A stretch of 64,000 nt of DNA from Colletotrichum lupini (Eukaryota > Ascomycota > Sordariomycetes > Glomerellales > Glomerellaceae), in the NCBI RefSeq assembly GCF_023278565.1, contig NC_064673.1, positions 1,178,001 through 1,242,000 on the forward strand, written 5' to 3'. A model generated the notes under the pieces. That model ran no database searches. It saw only the letters and a program-made list of their open reading frames with translations, and was not told the DNA's origin. Position 1 is the first letter of the stretch; every line of letters begins with the position of its first letter. Both the position numbers and the translations under genes were made by a program. This document shows positions 47,725 to 60,432 of the stretch, in pieces.

Positions 47725-50645
47725 TGTCTCTCGACTTGGTTCAAGTCTTACGATGCGACAGAACACTCGACGAAGAATCTACTGGAACGTAGGAAACTTG
47801 AAGAATGAAATGTCGGGATGCGTGTACGCTTATACACGTTTCCTCCTGTCCTGGCCGGCGGCGGTGACGTCTTGTAGGATGCGACTACACAAGAAGATGT
47901 TTCGTCCGTCTTCAGAAGAGATGTTGTCGAGGGAGAGAGAAGAGGAATGTTGGCAAAGAGCGGAAGCAGGAGAGGAGGGGAGGTAAATATTGGTTCTTGG
48001 ACGTGGATCCGTGTACGATAACGGCCTTCTCCCGAGTCTCGCAGGGTGGGAGGGTGGAAACAAGCGCTTGCAGCAACCCGGAGTGCCTGATGGAGCTAGA
48101 AGAAAAGAAGACTGGCGGATGCAAGCGGGAGAGGAAGCCGGCGGATGCAGTAGAGTTGCACGGTGGGATGGGAGAGAGTTGCGGGAGGTCACTGGTGGGA
48201 GGAATGCATATGACGGGCGGCGTGAGCGAGATGTTTTTTTTTTTTTTTCGTCCCGTCTCGCTTTCTTTCCTCGTCTGATACGACTTACACCGTCCCGTCC
48301 TTCAGCACACAGTGACACAGTGTGGCGGGGCTCTCTGCTCAAGTGGGATGGATGGAGTGCATCCTGAGTGATCCGGATTGCAAGGATCGCAAGACTTCAA
48401 GAGACAGCCAGGTGGAGAGAACAGGGGAACTGCGGTTTCCAGACCGACGGCATCCGAGGAAAGCAGCAAGTCTGGCCGCGCGACGACAGGGAAGGAGCCA
48501 TGGAGGGGGAAGCTTCGACCGATGGACTGCGCCTGCACGGACTGAACGATGCACCTCACGCAGCTCATGCGCCAGGGTACCGCACCTCAGACTCTCAGTC
48601 TACTGCGTAGTACGGATAGGGTATGCAGATATGCGGAAGAAGAGCGGATTTCCGCCTGGGATAGTTGCATAAGTGGCGCTGCCGCTGCCGCTACCGCTAA
48701 GGACTACGGATACTCCATGCAGGTGACGGGGGAGGGATCTTGCGCTAGTTTAGCGTCCTTTTTTTTTTTTTTTTCTCTCTCTTTCTATGCTCCCGTCACT
48801 TTCTCGTTGCAAGTTCCCAAGTTATCATGTTCTCTCCACCACATAGCTCCAGAGAGTCCAGGATGCTGAGCGCACGGGCTCTAGAGGAATATCCGCTTAC
48901 AAGTTGCACTACGATTCCTTGTCGATGCAGTAGCTCTTCCGTCGATTGTCGTGTCGTGTGAGAGACTCAGACGGGAGTGTGTCGTGTGTGGTGGGTTTTC
49001 TTGCTCCTTCTGACTTGACGGCGGCTGATCAAGGTGAAGTGCGATGCATCAAGGTGGAGGAAAGAAGACCGGCTGTCGGTCTTCGGTTCCTCGGATGGAA
49101 GTAGCGCGAACTAGACACTTGCGACGGCTTCCTTTCCATTTCCTTTTTGTCTCCAACCCAACTGACCACCATCAGCACCACCACATCACACGCACGCTTG
49201 CTCCAAGGATCTTCCAAACCTACATACTGCCGCCTGCAACTAAGAAAGCAATCTGCGCCTACCTTATTGACACTCCGCATGCTATTGCCGGCCGCCAGTC
49301 ATTGACATTGCACCCCTCCCTCCATCGGAACATTGGATGATGAGTTGTTAGTTCTCGAAACCACGACAGCCTCACTCAAAAAGGAAATTCATCTTCACCG
49401 AAAAACAAGCCGGTTCGTCCTCCAACAACCAACCCCAACGCACACCTCGCCTCCTCTCTCCTCTCTTCATGTCAGTCCGCGGCGGTCATCATCATGAGCA
49501 GTCAAAAGATTTCGGTCAACGTCACCGAAACCCGTCACCAGCGGATGACTACCGATTGTCCCACGCGAGTGCCGGGACTGGTTTCCGGTCCCCCTGGCTG
49601 AATGTAACGACTTCACCGCAAGGATTGCAACAAGCACACAAGATACTGCATGACACGACCAGCATCGACCGACAAAAGCCTTGAGAGCTCCACGGATCAT
49701 CATTTTTGGGCCGGTCCAGAGTGTCTATTGAAGCACCAAGGGCGGCTTTGTCTGCACAGCGAAATTACATACCCGGCCGATGCCTGCCCGTTGTCGCCCA
49801 CTTTCTCACGACTTTCCATGCTCCTTGCTCCTTGCTCCAATTCATGGCCCAATTCTGCCATGGGTGCTGGTGCTATTGGCTGGCGGCTCCGACGCACTTG
49901 GGACGGCTGATTGGGACAAGTTTCTCTGCACTGTGTAAAGCCCCAGCTATTCTCATCGTCTAGCGTGCGCCGCATCCTTGTATGCGAGTTCGTTAGTCAT
50001 TGGACCTCTTCATTGGACCAAAGGCTCGTCGCACCAGCACTTCCCGACTCCCGTTGACTCTCAAAGTTCCCACCTTTGGCCGTCTTTCGCAGTCTTCTTC
50101 CTCCTCCTCCTTCTTCTCCGCCACCACGGACTGCATCGTCCACATTTCTTGGGCAGCAACCTCGACAACCACTTTTGGAGTGTGTTATGCGCTACTGCGA
50201 CTCAGCATGTGCGCACTTCAGACGACACCGGACCATTGTTGCGAACCCACATGGAGCGTCCACGAAGACCACGTCGCCTGACAACCACCAATTCCATTTT
50301 TGTCATTTTTTACGAGTCTAAACCGCTATGCCACCCAACACTTACTTCTCGCCTGCTGCCTTACTTTATGGCTGGGGTCGAGCAGAGCCACCCCTTCAGA
50401 CTATACCAATTTCCCATTCCAAGGACTGTGACTCTGAGTAGCCCTCCTACAGTCTTTTTCTGACAAGATGCGGTGTGCGAGGGCCATAGCTATGACGATG
50501 TTGTGGAACCTTTCAAGGTTCAGGTTGCCCGAGGCCAAGGGCTCACAAGTGAAGCGATCGGTTCAAAACGTAGCAGATCTTGAACAGAAGCCATCCCCAG
50601 TCAAGCCTGGCCCCAGCTTCAAAACAATCGTACACTACGGATACA

Positions 50646-50658
50646 TACTCCGTACGGA
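50646..50658. promoter_or_regulatory. Near-complete palindrome TACTCCGTACGGA
   Basis: The most complete copy after 30386-30399 of the recurring motif. Related partial units (acactacgg, tccgtacacta) lie within 300 bases on either side. No gene is nearby. Confidence 0.35.
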
Positions 50659-50846
50659 TAAAGCGAATAGCAACACAGAAAGTGGACGAGCGGCAGTCAA
50701 ACCAGGGCCAGCACAAGGTCGCAACTCGCAAGCCCGTTCATCCACCTTGCAGGCCCTCTTAGCGCAATCAACCCCAGCGCCGACCTCGGTGGTCCCCAGT
50801 CCCCCGTCGATGCATTTGTTGACAGGCAAGGAAGCACCACGCAGCT

Positions 50847-50890
50847 GCCCTGCCTTTGCCCTGCCTTTGCCCTGCCTTTGCCCTGCCTTG
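50847..50890 (+). repeat. Four-copy 11-bp tandem repeat
   Basis: Four head-to-tail copies of GCCCTGCCTTT, the last ending in G instead of T. A minisatellite of this size is likely to vary between strains. Confidence 0.85.
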
Positions 50891-52668
50891 TTCTGCTCTC
50901 CGCATCAACGTTCCCTTTTATCCGTACACTACGGAAGGTCGGGTTTGACAAGAGCTCGCTGCACACAGTCTCGAGGCCGATGCGACGCGACGCTCGTCAA
51001 ATCTCCCAAGCTGCACCTCTTTCATCAACAATAGCTGCAGTGCACCCTGCATGCCTGCGTGCCTGCGTGCGTCCTGCCCGGTGGCAGAGACAGAGAGGTC
51101 AACTCAAGGCTGTTATGGCCTCACCTCAGGTCGCAGGTGGTATCTCGTCCTTTTACCCGGCTGCGAGATAACGCTCCTCGTCCTCGCGCCCTAATGGCAC
51201 TGCCTGCAAGCTTATCTCACATCTGAGCTAAGGTATCTCATTCTTACGCCAGCATGAAATTATGCTTTTCGCAACTCACCTCGAGTGACACGCACCACCA
51301 CGATCGTTAGCGCCGCCCGCAAGCCCGTACCCACCGCTACGCTCCGTGTTTAGTTCTCCACCGCCCACATGCAACGCCGCTAGAGAATCCCGGAATACGG
51401 CTTAAATGCATTTACCGCTTATCCTTCTTCGTACGGACAGTCCTCGGTAACAAGCTCGCCGAACCTCCATCCTCTTCCCAAGTCCCAACACGAGTGCTGG
51501 GCCGCCATCCAACTCCACCGACTTTTTCGACCAACCTGTCCTCCCACCAAGTGCGTCTCCCACCTCGATGGCTGCTTCGTCACAGCTCCCTCCCTCTTCT
51601 CATTCTCTTGAACCGCTCCTTCAACCCAGAATATCATCAAATAACCCCCGTTTCAGCGACGTTGAATCTGTTCTTCGCCGCCCCGCATCCCCATCTGCAG
51701 GCATCGTCCTCCGGCTGGCCCCACGACAGGGTTCCTCATGGGAACTTGCGCTAGTTCCCGTTTGGAATCCTTGGAGGGGTGTGAAGCCGTGGGGAGTGGG
51801 GTGGGTGGCACTCGGTCGCCAACGACGCTCTTTGACTGTCGTTGCCCTTTCACACGTGTAGAGATCAACAGTCTTGAGTCACAAGCTGGCTTACCTGGAG
51901 GGAAACGCTTGTGGCGAACGCTAGAAGAGTTAGCCACCCTTTTGTGTCTGTTTTGTTGTGTTTTTCCCCCCAGGTTCCAGGAGTTTTCCGCTCTGGGAAA
52001 CGTCCAACGGCGCTGATCTCCGCCTATCACATCACGAGGGGGCAACCACACACCGCCATGATTGCCTATCAACGCGATACTTTGCGCTGTCCAACAAGGT
52101 AGCCACCTCGACGTTTGCCACTCGAAACTTGATGGGATTGTGATTTAGCGGCATTTGACATCGACATCCTCCGATATCAAATGTTTAATTCTCAAAATGA
52201 GACTCTTCAACGGCCAGAGACAAGGGTGTGCCATGGTCCCTGGCGGCGCGCCCCACCCACCCCGCGCACGCCATCCTATAGGGCGCTGACGTTCTCGTCA
52301 ACCCCCACGCCCGTTCGACGTCGTGAACAGAGCCGCCTTGAACGACGTCTCTTGTCTTCGCTGTGAATGATGCGGTTGATGCTGTTGGATGGGTTCCGGT
52401 GTGGGGGGGGTGATGTTCGTTGGTCTTGTGTCGTGTGACGCGCGATGGTGAGTGAAAGGGGAGATAACATATACTTTGCCGTACGGGATTGGGTTAGTGG
52501 CTCTATGCTGCTCGAATTCTCGAGAGGCTCGCGGCACTGAATGCGATTACAATGTCTACGTTATCATTCACTATCACAATCTTGCGAAATCAATCGATCC
52601 TTTCATTTCTTATTGGCTTCTAATACACATCGTGACCGTATATTGCCTCGCCAGAATGCTCTCGACGT

Positions 52669-55600
52669 CTAGTGTCGTGGTGGAAAGTACAGTCGTACTA
52701 ATCTTCCTGTCCCGGTTTTCCATATGATTGCTGACTGGTTTATGACTGGTGTCAGTCCTATTAAAGACCCATGTGCTCTGTGTACCGGTATAACTGCTCT
52801 GTAGTCCGGTGGAATCCGAAGCAATCGACGTCCATCTAGCACCAGCCAGTCGAGCCAGAGAGGTAAACCATACCCGCGGAAGGGTGGCAGTGAACTTTCT
52901 CTTGACTTTCCTGCACATGGTGCTATTTCAAGGCCCTGAGCCGCTGCTCCAGCATCTCCGCAGATGTTTGCATTCAAGTTGTCTGGGCTCAGGCAGCCTG
53001 ACCCTGGGTCTTCGATAGTTAGGGATCCAAATTGAGTGTTCAGGCGTCTGTCAATGCCTGCATCAAAAGATGCCTGAATAATCCAACCCCCTTTCAACCG
53101 ACGTATACAATGACCAGTTGTCACATCCCACAGAAATACTCTGTCCTGCGAAGTCGACACAAGCAGCTGGCCATCCATGGAAAAGCTCAGTGACCATGTC
53201 TCTTCACAAGACGGATCGGATAATAAGAAACGTTTTCCAGTCGCTGTGTTCCAAATTCTGAGGCTATGAGGCTGGTATAGGGTGCCAGAAACGTAGGCGA
53301 GCCATTGGCCATCTGTCGAAAATTGCATGCGCTGAACACAATCATGAATAGATCTATTAGCTTCGTAGTTTTCTTGCGCGATGGTACCATCGGATGTGTT
53401 CAAAATTCTGATCGTCTTATAGCCGCCACAGGCAAGCTGAAAGCTGTTTCCAAAGGCCAAGGACGTGATCTTTTCCACACGGCCGCCACTTTCATCTATG
53501 TCGTCACTTATGTTATCTCCTTTGGCGTCCGCTGAGTTTGCGTCAAATAGCTGTGTATGGGCACCGGTTTTTGTCTCCCACACAGTAACCTGACCGCTGG
53601 AAGAAGCCGACGCAAGTTTCTGATGATCCTTGGACATGGCGATAATAGCCACATTGTCCGCATGGAATTTCTGTACCTCCACATCATGTCCGGTCGACCT
53701 GCCCCAAGTTGCGATCTCCTGACAGTCAGGGTAGTAGGCCGCGAGGTGATGTTCATCAGAGTAGCAAAAACCCTCCACAAAACCACCACTAGCCATGTTT
53801 TTATTGCCTTTTGCTAGATCCCACATTTTGATGGTGCCATCAGAACATCCTGCCACAAGTCTTTCGTTGTTCGGTGAGAATGCCAAGGAATAAAACCAAC
53901 CATGTGAGACCTCTGAAACTCTCGACTCGATTGGTTTTCAGATCCCAGACCTTAATGACTCCGTTGCCGGACGCGGCGGTAAACGTTTGACTGTCCCCTG
54001 AAAAGGCCACTGACCGTACAGCGGATTTTCGGAGTTTTTGGGCCCGAAAGCCGTCCGGATTGTAAAGTTCTTCGCCGAAACCACGATATGTGTATTCACA
54101 ATGCCCACTCTCTGCTTGCCAGAGCTTCACAGTGCCATCTGCAGAGCCAGAAAGAATCCATTGGCCATTTGGTGAGTATACCACAGTACAGACCTTGGAT
54201 TCATGCCCGGTAAGAGACTGCAAGCGCGTATTCCACGTCAAGTCTAAGCCTGGCATTATCGAGATCCATTTGCCTGCGTGATCCTTGAAGAAGTGCTTTC
54301 TGATAACACTCTCTTCAGGACTGAATAGTAAGGCTGACTCATAGATTTGTAAGGGAAACTCGGCAATCATTTCTTTGTGATATAGTAGAAACCGATTTGC
54401 GTCATGGACTAAGTTTGCGAAACTTTCGTCTTTCGAGGCTGGCTTTCCTCTCTGAATCATTCTTAGCTTATGATCTTAACGTAACTTCATGGAAGTTGCA
54501 GTTAACTTACGATCACATTTTGAAGCTTCTGTATGCCCTGTACTGCTTTCGACAGCTCACCGATGAGATCAAGGGCCTCGAGCCAGTACAGAAACTTGGT
54601 TCGAAGAAACTCATTGACAAACTCATAGTCTTTGATGTCCCTCTCAGTACTTGATTCTCCTAGGTGTTTCATCCAAAAAGCGCAAGAATATGCAACAGAG
54701 ACCAAAGGATTCGGTTTGGGCATGATGATATCCTTTTGGGCAATGCCGACATCTTTCAGTCCATAGATGTTGCGACGTGTGACCTTGGAGATGGCACCCA
54801 ATGATTCCAAACACACTGCCCAATGCAAACCCTCGACTCCGCGCGGGAAAAGATTGGCAAAGGTGTCTTCCTCCTTGTCGAGTAGAAAATCTCGGGCTGA
54901 CTGGTGTACGAAATAAACAGTTCCATCTCGAAGACTCAAGAAAGAGCCACAACAACGCACGACACGTTCCAAAGTCTCAACTTTTCTGTCAAATTTCTTC
55001 GACAGCCCCATTATGGAGCAAAGTTCAAGAGATATGACAGGACGTTCCAGTATGGATGTGACGGCCAAAACAGCTTTGCATAGATCTGCATCCCTCGTAC
55101 CAGAAATGTACTGGAACATGCGCTTGTATAGCTTGTCGAGCCCTTTAGGGAACGTCTGCAGAACCCCTTCCTGTCCGATAACGTGGTCTCGTACTGTTAT
55201 ATTGTCTTGACGAAGCGCATCGCAGACCAACGCCACCCATAAAAATGTGTCGCTCGAGTTGTCGTTGAGGTACTTCTCGACGTGGTTGCGGAGGTCTAGG
55301 TCGTCATCGTAAGGTGATTTCTCAGCGAGCTCGTCAACCTTTATTCGGATATACATGCGAACAGCATCGGCAATAAGATCGCTGTTCAGCTCCAGGGACA
55401 GCTCCGACGTACGTCCCGTGATCCTCTTGAGGTTTGTCTCGATTTCCGGCCAATTGCGGCTTGACACTACCCACTTGGCATGAGAATCCTTTGATCTCTC
55501 GCAAATGAAATCCAAAAGCTTCTGGCGACCTTCCACGCATTCGTCGAGAGCGTCTACGATCAACAGCACACCATTCATTATTGGATCACCCAGTATGGCG

Positions 55601-56995
55601 TTCATAATACCGCACATCACTCCCCACGCGCTGTCTCCTTCGAATGCCGCCTTTCCGCCGCCATCTTTGTATTTGTCGTAGATATGCCGATAGACCTGCG
55701 AATACCTCTTTGCAAGTCCATAGATAAGCCCTCGTAGCACATCAGTGGCATTGTTGAGTGTCGTCTTGGTGGCTTGACAGAAGAAGTATGATAGGGTGTG
55801 AGTAGGGTCCGTCTCTAGTTCGTCAATGATGCCGCATATGAGCATGGTTTTCCCCTTACCCGGATCGCCCTTGATCCAGAGTATCTTGTGATGAGTTTCC
55901 TTGTGCCATTTCCCGTAGCTATCGTGATCCAGAACCCAGGAGTAAGCATCTCGAAGAAGCCCCCCTTTCTCGTTCTGTATACGGTCCTTTTCGTGATGGG
56001 GGTCAACCTTCTGACGAAAGTCAATCAAGCAGTTTTCCCTATCCCGGTGCTTGTCTCTGTCTTGTTGCGCTTGATACTGCTTCTGAATCAAAGATGATAG
56101 ATCTTGAGTTTGGTCGGTTTGATGGTGCATGACACCAGCCAGGGTTTTGAGCGAGTCACAAATCGACGGGCTCTGATACTGGCCTAGCTTGGCCCGCACA
56201 TGATCCTCGGCTTCCTTAACACCAGTGAGTTCTCCCGCCCAGTCATCGATCTTGAAGATGTCTCCAAGTAAGACTAGGATCTGAGACCGGTAGTAACGAT
56301 AGACGCTCTTCATTTGGTACAGGAGAAGCCTTCTGTACAGTTCGACAATTTGTTTCTCAAGTTCGTCTCTGAGCTTCTTCGACCGGTCCTCGCCGTCGAT
56401 AAGAAGCTCAACAAGTTTGCAATACCAATCCATCGTCGACAAAACGTACGTAATGCCTTCGCGGTTGATACTGGACTCCGTCAGAGGGTTTGCAAGGATC
56501 TGGAGAAGTTAGAGATTGTAAGCCAAGTTTCAAATGACCAGATCGACAGACCTGGAGAGAGAAAGAGACGCAAGACCATGCAATAGCAGCCTGGGGAGCC
56601 GCCAGAACGACGACGTCCATCACTTTCTTTACTGGCGATAAGATTCGACCGAATTCTTCAATATTCCCCTTAATGTCTGCAATTTGCTGCGACTCTGAGA
56701 GCCCGGAGTCAACAAATCTCTCCATTTGATCTCGTTCTTTCAGTATTGCCGGGGTAATTTCGGTTTTGTTCAAGACCTTCTCAAGCCTGTGTACAAGGAG
56801 TTTCTCGTATGCTTCCACTATGCTTTTTTCCCCGGCCTCAAGGGCATCATACGCCTCAATCCACAGACGCTCCTGCAGGCTGTCTGCCGACAGAGAATCG
56901 GATGCCGACAGAGAATTGGACGCCTGAGCCGAATGAGTTGAGGAGACATCCCTTTTTTTGCCCTTGTGCCTGAACTTGAAACAAGCGAGACACAT
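52669..56995 (-). pseudogene. NACHT-WD40 NLR-like receptor with one frameshift in the WD40 region
   Basis: Exons 56995-56552, 56499-54511 and 54466 onward (introns of 52 and 44 nt; the second has a weak AAG acceptor). The N-terminal about 340 residues match the helical domain preceding many fungal NACHT proteins (KERDQMERFVDSGLSESQQI; VVLAAPQAAIAWSCVSFSLQ). NACHT follows with Walker A GDPGKGKT near residue 360 and Walker B LLIVDALDEC. About eight divergent WD40-like repeats come next (HESKVCTVVYSPNGQWILSG), then the usual end motif GRRLLRIPPDYRA. At 53902 an apparent extra base shifts the frame in the third WD repeat; the downstream 411 codons stay open to 52669. The full frame would be about 1,410 aa. 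Such STAND receptors act in non-self recognition and incompatibility. It could be a young pseudogene, a sequencing error, or a protein truncated near residue 1,020. Confidence 0.8.
56885..56920 (-). repeat. 18-bp tandem duplication near the NLR N-terminus
   Basis: TGCCGACAGAGAATCGGA is followed directly by a copy with one mismatch. On the minus strand it encodes a six-residue Ser-rich repeat (SNSLSA/SDSLSA) about 30 residues into the NLR. The reading frame is kept. Confidence 0.8.
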
Positions 56996-57549
56996 GACGA
57001 CTGGCGATTTCTCTTGGCCAAAATATGGCGTGAACCAAAATTGAGGACGGTGATACTCGTTGATTGCTGTTACGGTCTGGAAGGGAAAGTCGAAGCATCA
57101 AGCTGCCTGCGGGGAAACGTAAAGTCCCCAAAAGTTCCAATCTTGGCCACTGTTCGAAACATGATTTTATTGCATTACGACCAATCGCCAAATAGCCTTG
57201 TTGGAGCACGAAATAGGACTCATCCCCGTCATTCTTGCCGTTCACGGAAGCTATTGCATATGCATCTACGCGCCGAGTGCAACATGATCCAATTGGATAA
57301 TCGCGACGTCTCCAGCTTTTCAGCTCCCCATGCGTGGTATCTCGTGTTCATGTCTAATTCGCCAAACACATAGCCCAGACGGCCCCGACTGCGATGAGTT
57401 GCTCACCGAGACCAATTTCCCCACTATTCATACTATGATTCCATATGGATCCAGGGTCAGAGTGGCCGGGCAGGTAATATGGCTGACCTTGTGATTAACT
57501 GCGTTAAGATCTACTTTGTTTCCTGAGTTATTGTACAATCTCAATTTAT
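56996..57549. other. Intergenic between the NLR and the broken MFS gene
   Basis: About 550 bases. A 135-codon plus-strand ORF starting at 56966 overlaps the NLR start and matches nothing, so it is not accepted. It is presumably the NLR promoter. Confidence 0.5.
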
Positions 57550-59188
57550 CTAAAGCTTAGTGATTTCTTGTATCATAGGACTCCCCTGACGGATCTTATA
57601 GCCATAAAAGTAGAAGGCTACCGGGACAGAGACGCATAACATTTCAACAAGACCCAGCAATGTCCCAGCCCAACTCAATCCCAGCGTCCCATACATTGAT
57701 GGCCCAGCAAGCGGCAGACACGCGCCCATTATACTTCTGAGCACCATGGTCCCTGTTAACGCTGATGTTGCGTAGATGCCATAGGACTGAGCCATGTAGT
57801 TGTCTGCGTAAATGAAAGTGTAAGCGTTTCCGGCACCGTATGGAACACCAGCAAGAATGGGAACGATCCAGTGTGTTCCAGGTTTGGCATGTCCAGGCGA
57901 ACCAAAATTGGCCAACTGCTAACAGGACGGCACCTATGCATACGATGCTGACTCTGGCTTCGGGCTTGACATTGCCCGTGGCCGGGTCTTTTTGATGAAG
58001 GTTGACGATGCGGCGAAGAAGAGGCTCTGCCGCAATGGGAATGAGAGTGCCACATCCAATCCCCAGAAACGCCAGTCCGCCGATCCCTGGCGCCCAGCTC
58101 CGTTCCTGTTGAAATGCAATCGGATAAGCGACGAAGCAGAGACAAAGAGTCGCGTAAACAATGCCGATGTATGTGTTCCAAAACATGCTATTGACAGTAA
58201 GCCAATCAAGACATAGATGAAATTTCCCAATTGCTGAGAAGTCGGTATAGGTCGACTTACCAGATCGGCTCGGTGCACATCATCTTGAGTGGGCGGTATA
58301 GATTGATCTTCAGCAATGGCCAGAGCCCTTGCCCATGATCGTAGCGCGTCCACCATCTATCGTCTCCGGTTGCCTTGGACTTTTCGGCGGCTCGTCTCTT
58401 CAGCAACACGGGAGCGTACGTCTCTTTCGCAGAGGCTAACAAGACAAAGACCACACTTCCAATGATCGAGACGATCCAATTCGTCCATCTCCAACCCTTA
58501 CGTTGATAGACGAAACCACCGATCAATGACCCGTAGACGGGCCCGTTCGCCGGGCCTACGAACCAGAACCCTAAAGCAAGTACGCGGTGCTTGTCTGAAA
58601 CGATGTCGTTGACGGTGGCGGGCGAGTTCGACATCATGGTGCTACCAAAGAACCCTCCGAAAAGCCGAGTGGCGATAACGGTCGCGATACTCTCAGCCAG
58701 AGCGCTCGGCAAGACGAGTGCCAGAAACGCTGCCATAGATGCGATGTAGAGCGGTCGCCGGCCGAGTGATTCGCTCATGGGCGCGACGACCAGGCTTCCG
58801 GCAGCCATTCCGAGCAGGGATGTGGTGAGACCTAGGAGTGCGACAAGCTTGGAGACGTGAAATTCTCCTTGCAGCCCGGGGATCCCAGAGGTATAAATAG
58901 TGCTGAATAGCCTGACTACGGTGGCACCGAGGCTAACCCTAGTGACGGTGAAGGCCTTGTACAAGTAGGCTATGAGCGAGGGTCCTGCACTTCTCCACTG
59001 TCCCATTTCACTTCAAATTCGGGAGCTCGATCGAGGTTGGGTATACACTGGTTGAACGGCGGTGTCGTGTTGGTGTTGGTAGCATAGGGAGTAACCCCCA
59101 AAGCAGGATCCGTGGCTGTTTCGTGTAGGCTGAGTTCATAAACCGGGCTTTGTCGACCTGATTCGTGGATGCGATCTATGGTATCCAT
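57550..59188 (-). pseudogene. MFS transporter (DHA1 drug:H+ antiporter type), degenerate
   Basis: Read from ATG 59188, with an intron at 58188-58260, the sequence follows a fungal DHA1 carrier. It shows SLVVAPMSESLGRRPLYIAS (motif A), GFWFVGPANGPVYGSLIGGF (motif C) and KGWRWTNWI. EPICMFWNTYIGIVYATLCL spans the intron, and THWIVPILAGVPYGAG with SYGIYATSALTGTMVLRS follows. Three lesions break it. A TAG at 58970-58972 (codon 73) stands where the family has Trp. A missing base near 58962 shifts frame. An extra base in the A run at 57883-57885 shifts frame again. The Trp-to-stop change is a C-to-T change in a CpA on the other strand, as RIP or simple deamination would give. No functional carrier can be made. 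The ancestral substrate is unknown; relatives export drugs, toxins or polyamines. Confidence 0.85.
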
Positions 59189-60432
59189 GCTCTGTAGCAC
59201 TTAATGACCAACACGGTTTCCAAAGATTGTGAGAATGACCTAGACGGGAAGGGTAGAGTTGAAACTCGTGCCAATGAACGGTGCTCCTAAATGAAAGTTT
59301 CGACGATGAGTAAAGACGGACTGCATTATGTTCCACGCAGTGGTCAGTGGGATTAAGGAAATTCTATATACAAGCTAGAATTGAGTCCGGAACATGAACT
59401 GACTCGATTGAGGCGGCTTACAGGTCAGTGTACATTGTGATTTCTAAGACTGCTAACGTTGCCAAATCGAACTGAAATACCCGCAAGCTGAACAACCAAA
59501 CAAGTACCCACAAGCTGATAAACATGACAGCCTCGACTTTTGAAGTTTGACTGACGGAATATGCTTCCCCTTTCAGGTTAGTGGCAGCAAACCTTGCTAA
59601 GGAAGAGGATCACGAGCGTCCACGCAGGCATGATCGGGTTGATGTAAAGTTATGACTCGTTCTTAGAAGACCAGGCCAAGTCCGATAGTGGGGTGATGAG
59701 CGGTCATGGATCGGTGGATTGTAGGGTTGGCGGAGTTTTTTCAAGGGAACAAGAGAAATGATGTTAGAGGAAAGCAGACAATTGAACTAATTGCTTTTGT
59801 CGTTTGACTAGTGACGACAAAAGGATTACGCTACTCATATCTTTTTGCATACAAGTCGAAACGATCATTCTTAATAACGACATGGAGTTACAGATGCGGG
59901 TTCGACGGACCATGTAAGTGGACGTGACTAGAGAAATAATACGTTCTTGATTATAAGAAGGATGGTGCGTATTGCAAATGTTCTCTCTGATTGCTAATGA
60001 CTCCTACAAGTAAACCAAACGTTATCCCCTCGGCAATTATGCAACCTTTGTAAGCTCTTGATGGATCATACGAAGGCGTACACAGGGATGAGAATACCTT
60101 ACTAAAGATAGAATCGTCGAGATTTTTTCGAACTTGAATAGATCACTAATCTCAAGCCCTATCTAGCATGCTCAGATGAGCATGCCGGCGAGTGAAAGAT
60201 ACGGTGACAGAGTTAAATTGATCGCTACAGTCGGTCTTTTTCTTTTCTAAATTACTGACGTTTTTGCCTCATGATGTATACCGGCGTTTCGAACTCACAG
60301 CATCGTCAACATCTGTCGAGACCGAGAGATGACCAAATTCTTGTTGCAGGTTCTGTTCGACCATTTCAAGTGATAGAAAGTTTATAAGCTATCCAGAATA
60401 TGCTACTACATGAAGGGGCTCGTTGTTGCTAG
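59189..60432. other. Intergenic, AT-richer than the neighbouring genes
   Basis: 1.2 kb between the MFS pseudogene start and the 3' end of the metallo-beta-lactamase-fold gene. No ORF above 60 codons except at the edge. Composition is mildly AT-rich but not RIP-like. No repeat or RNA gene seen. Confidence 0.55.

Larger units (their letters stand above)
47725..52668. other. 4.9-kb gene-poor interval
   Basis: Short overlapping ORFs on both strands and no family resemblance. The longest with an ATG (50468-51034 plus, 188 codons) runs through an 11-bp tandem repeat and ordinary non-coding-like sequence. Features seen: T tracts at about 48235-48249 and 48761-48775, an 11-bp tandem repeat at 50847-50890, palindrome TACTCCGTACGGA at 50646-50658, and GCCTGCGT repeats near 51053. 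The first kilobase probably includes the leader and promoter of the MFS gene. Near 51568, MAASSQLPPSSHSLEPLLQP could be a first exon, but I found no second exon. Confidence 0.5.

Noticed and set aside
50468..51034. 188-codon plus-strand ORF with an ATG
   Set aside because: Runs through an 11-bp minisatellite and palindrome fragments, and shows no domain or conserved-looking segment.
51568..51861. Plus-strand ORF beginning MAASSQLPPSSHSLEPLLQP as a possible first exon
   Set aside because: The start looks gene-like, but no second exon with a compatible splice site could be found.
53850..53960. An intron explaining the NLR frame change
   Set aside because: A GT at the right place exists, but every nearby AG acceptor either gives the wrong frame or would delete conserved WD40 residues that are present on both sides; a one-base shift explains the data better.
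56966..57373. 135-codon plus-strand ORF
   Set aside because: Overlaps the NLR start on the other strand and has no resemblance to known proteins.
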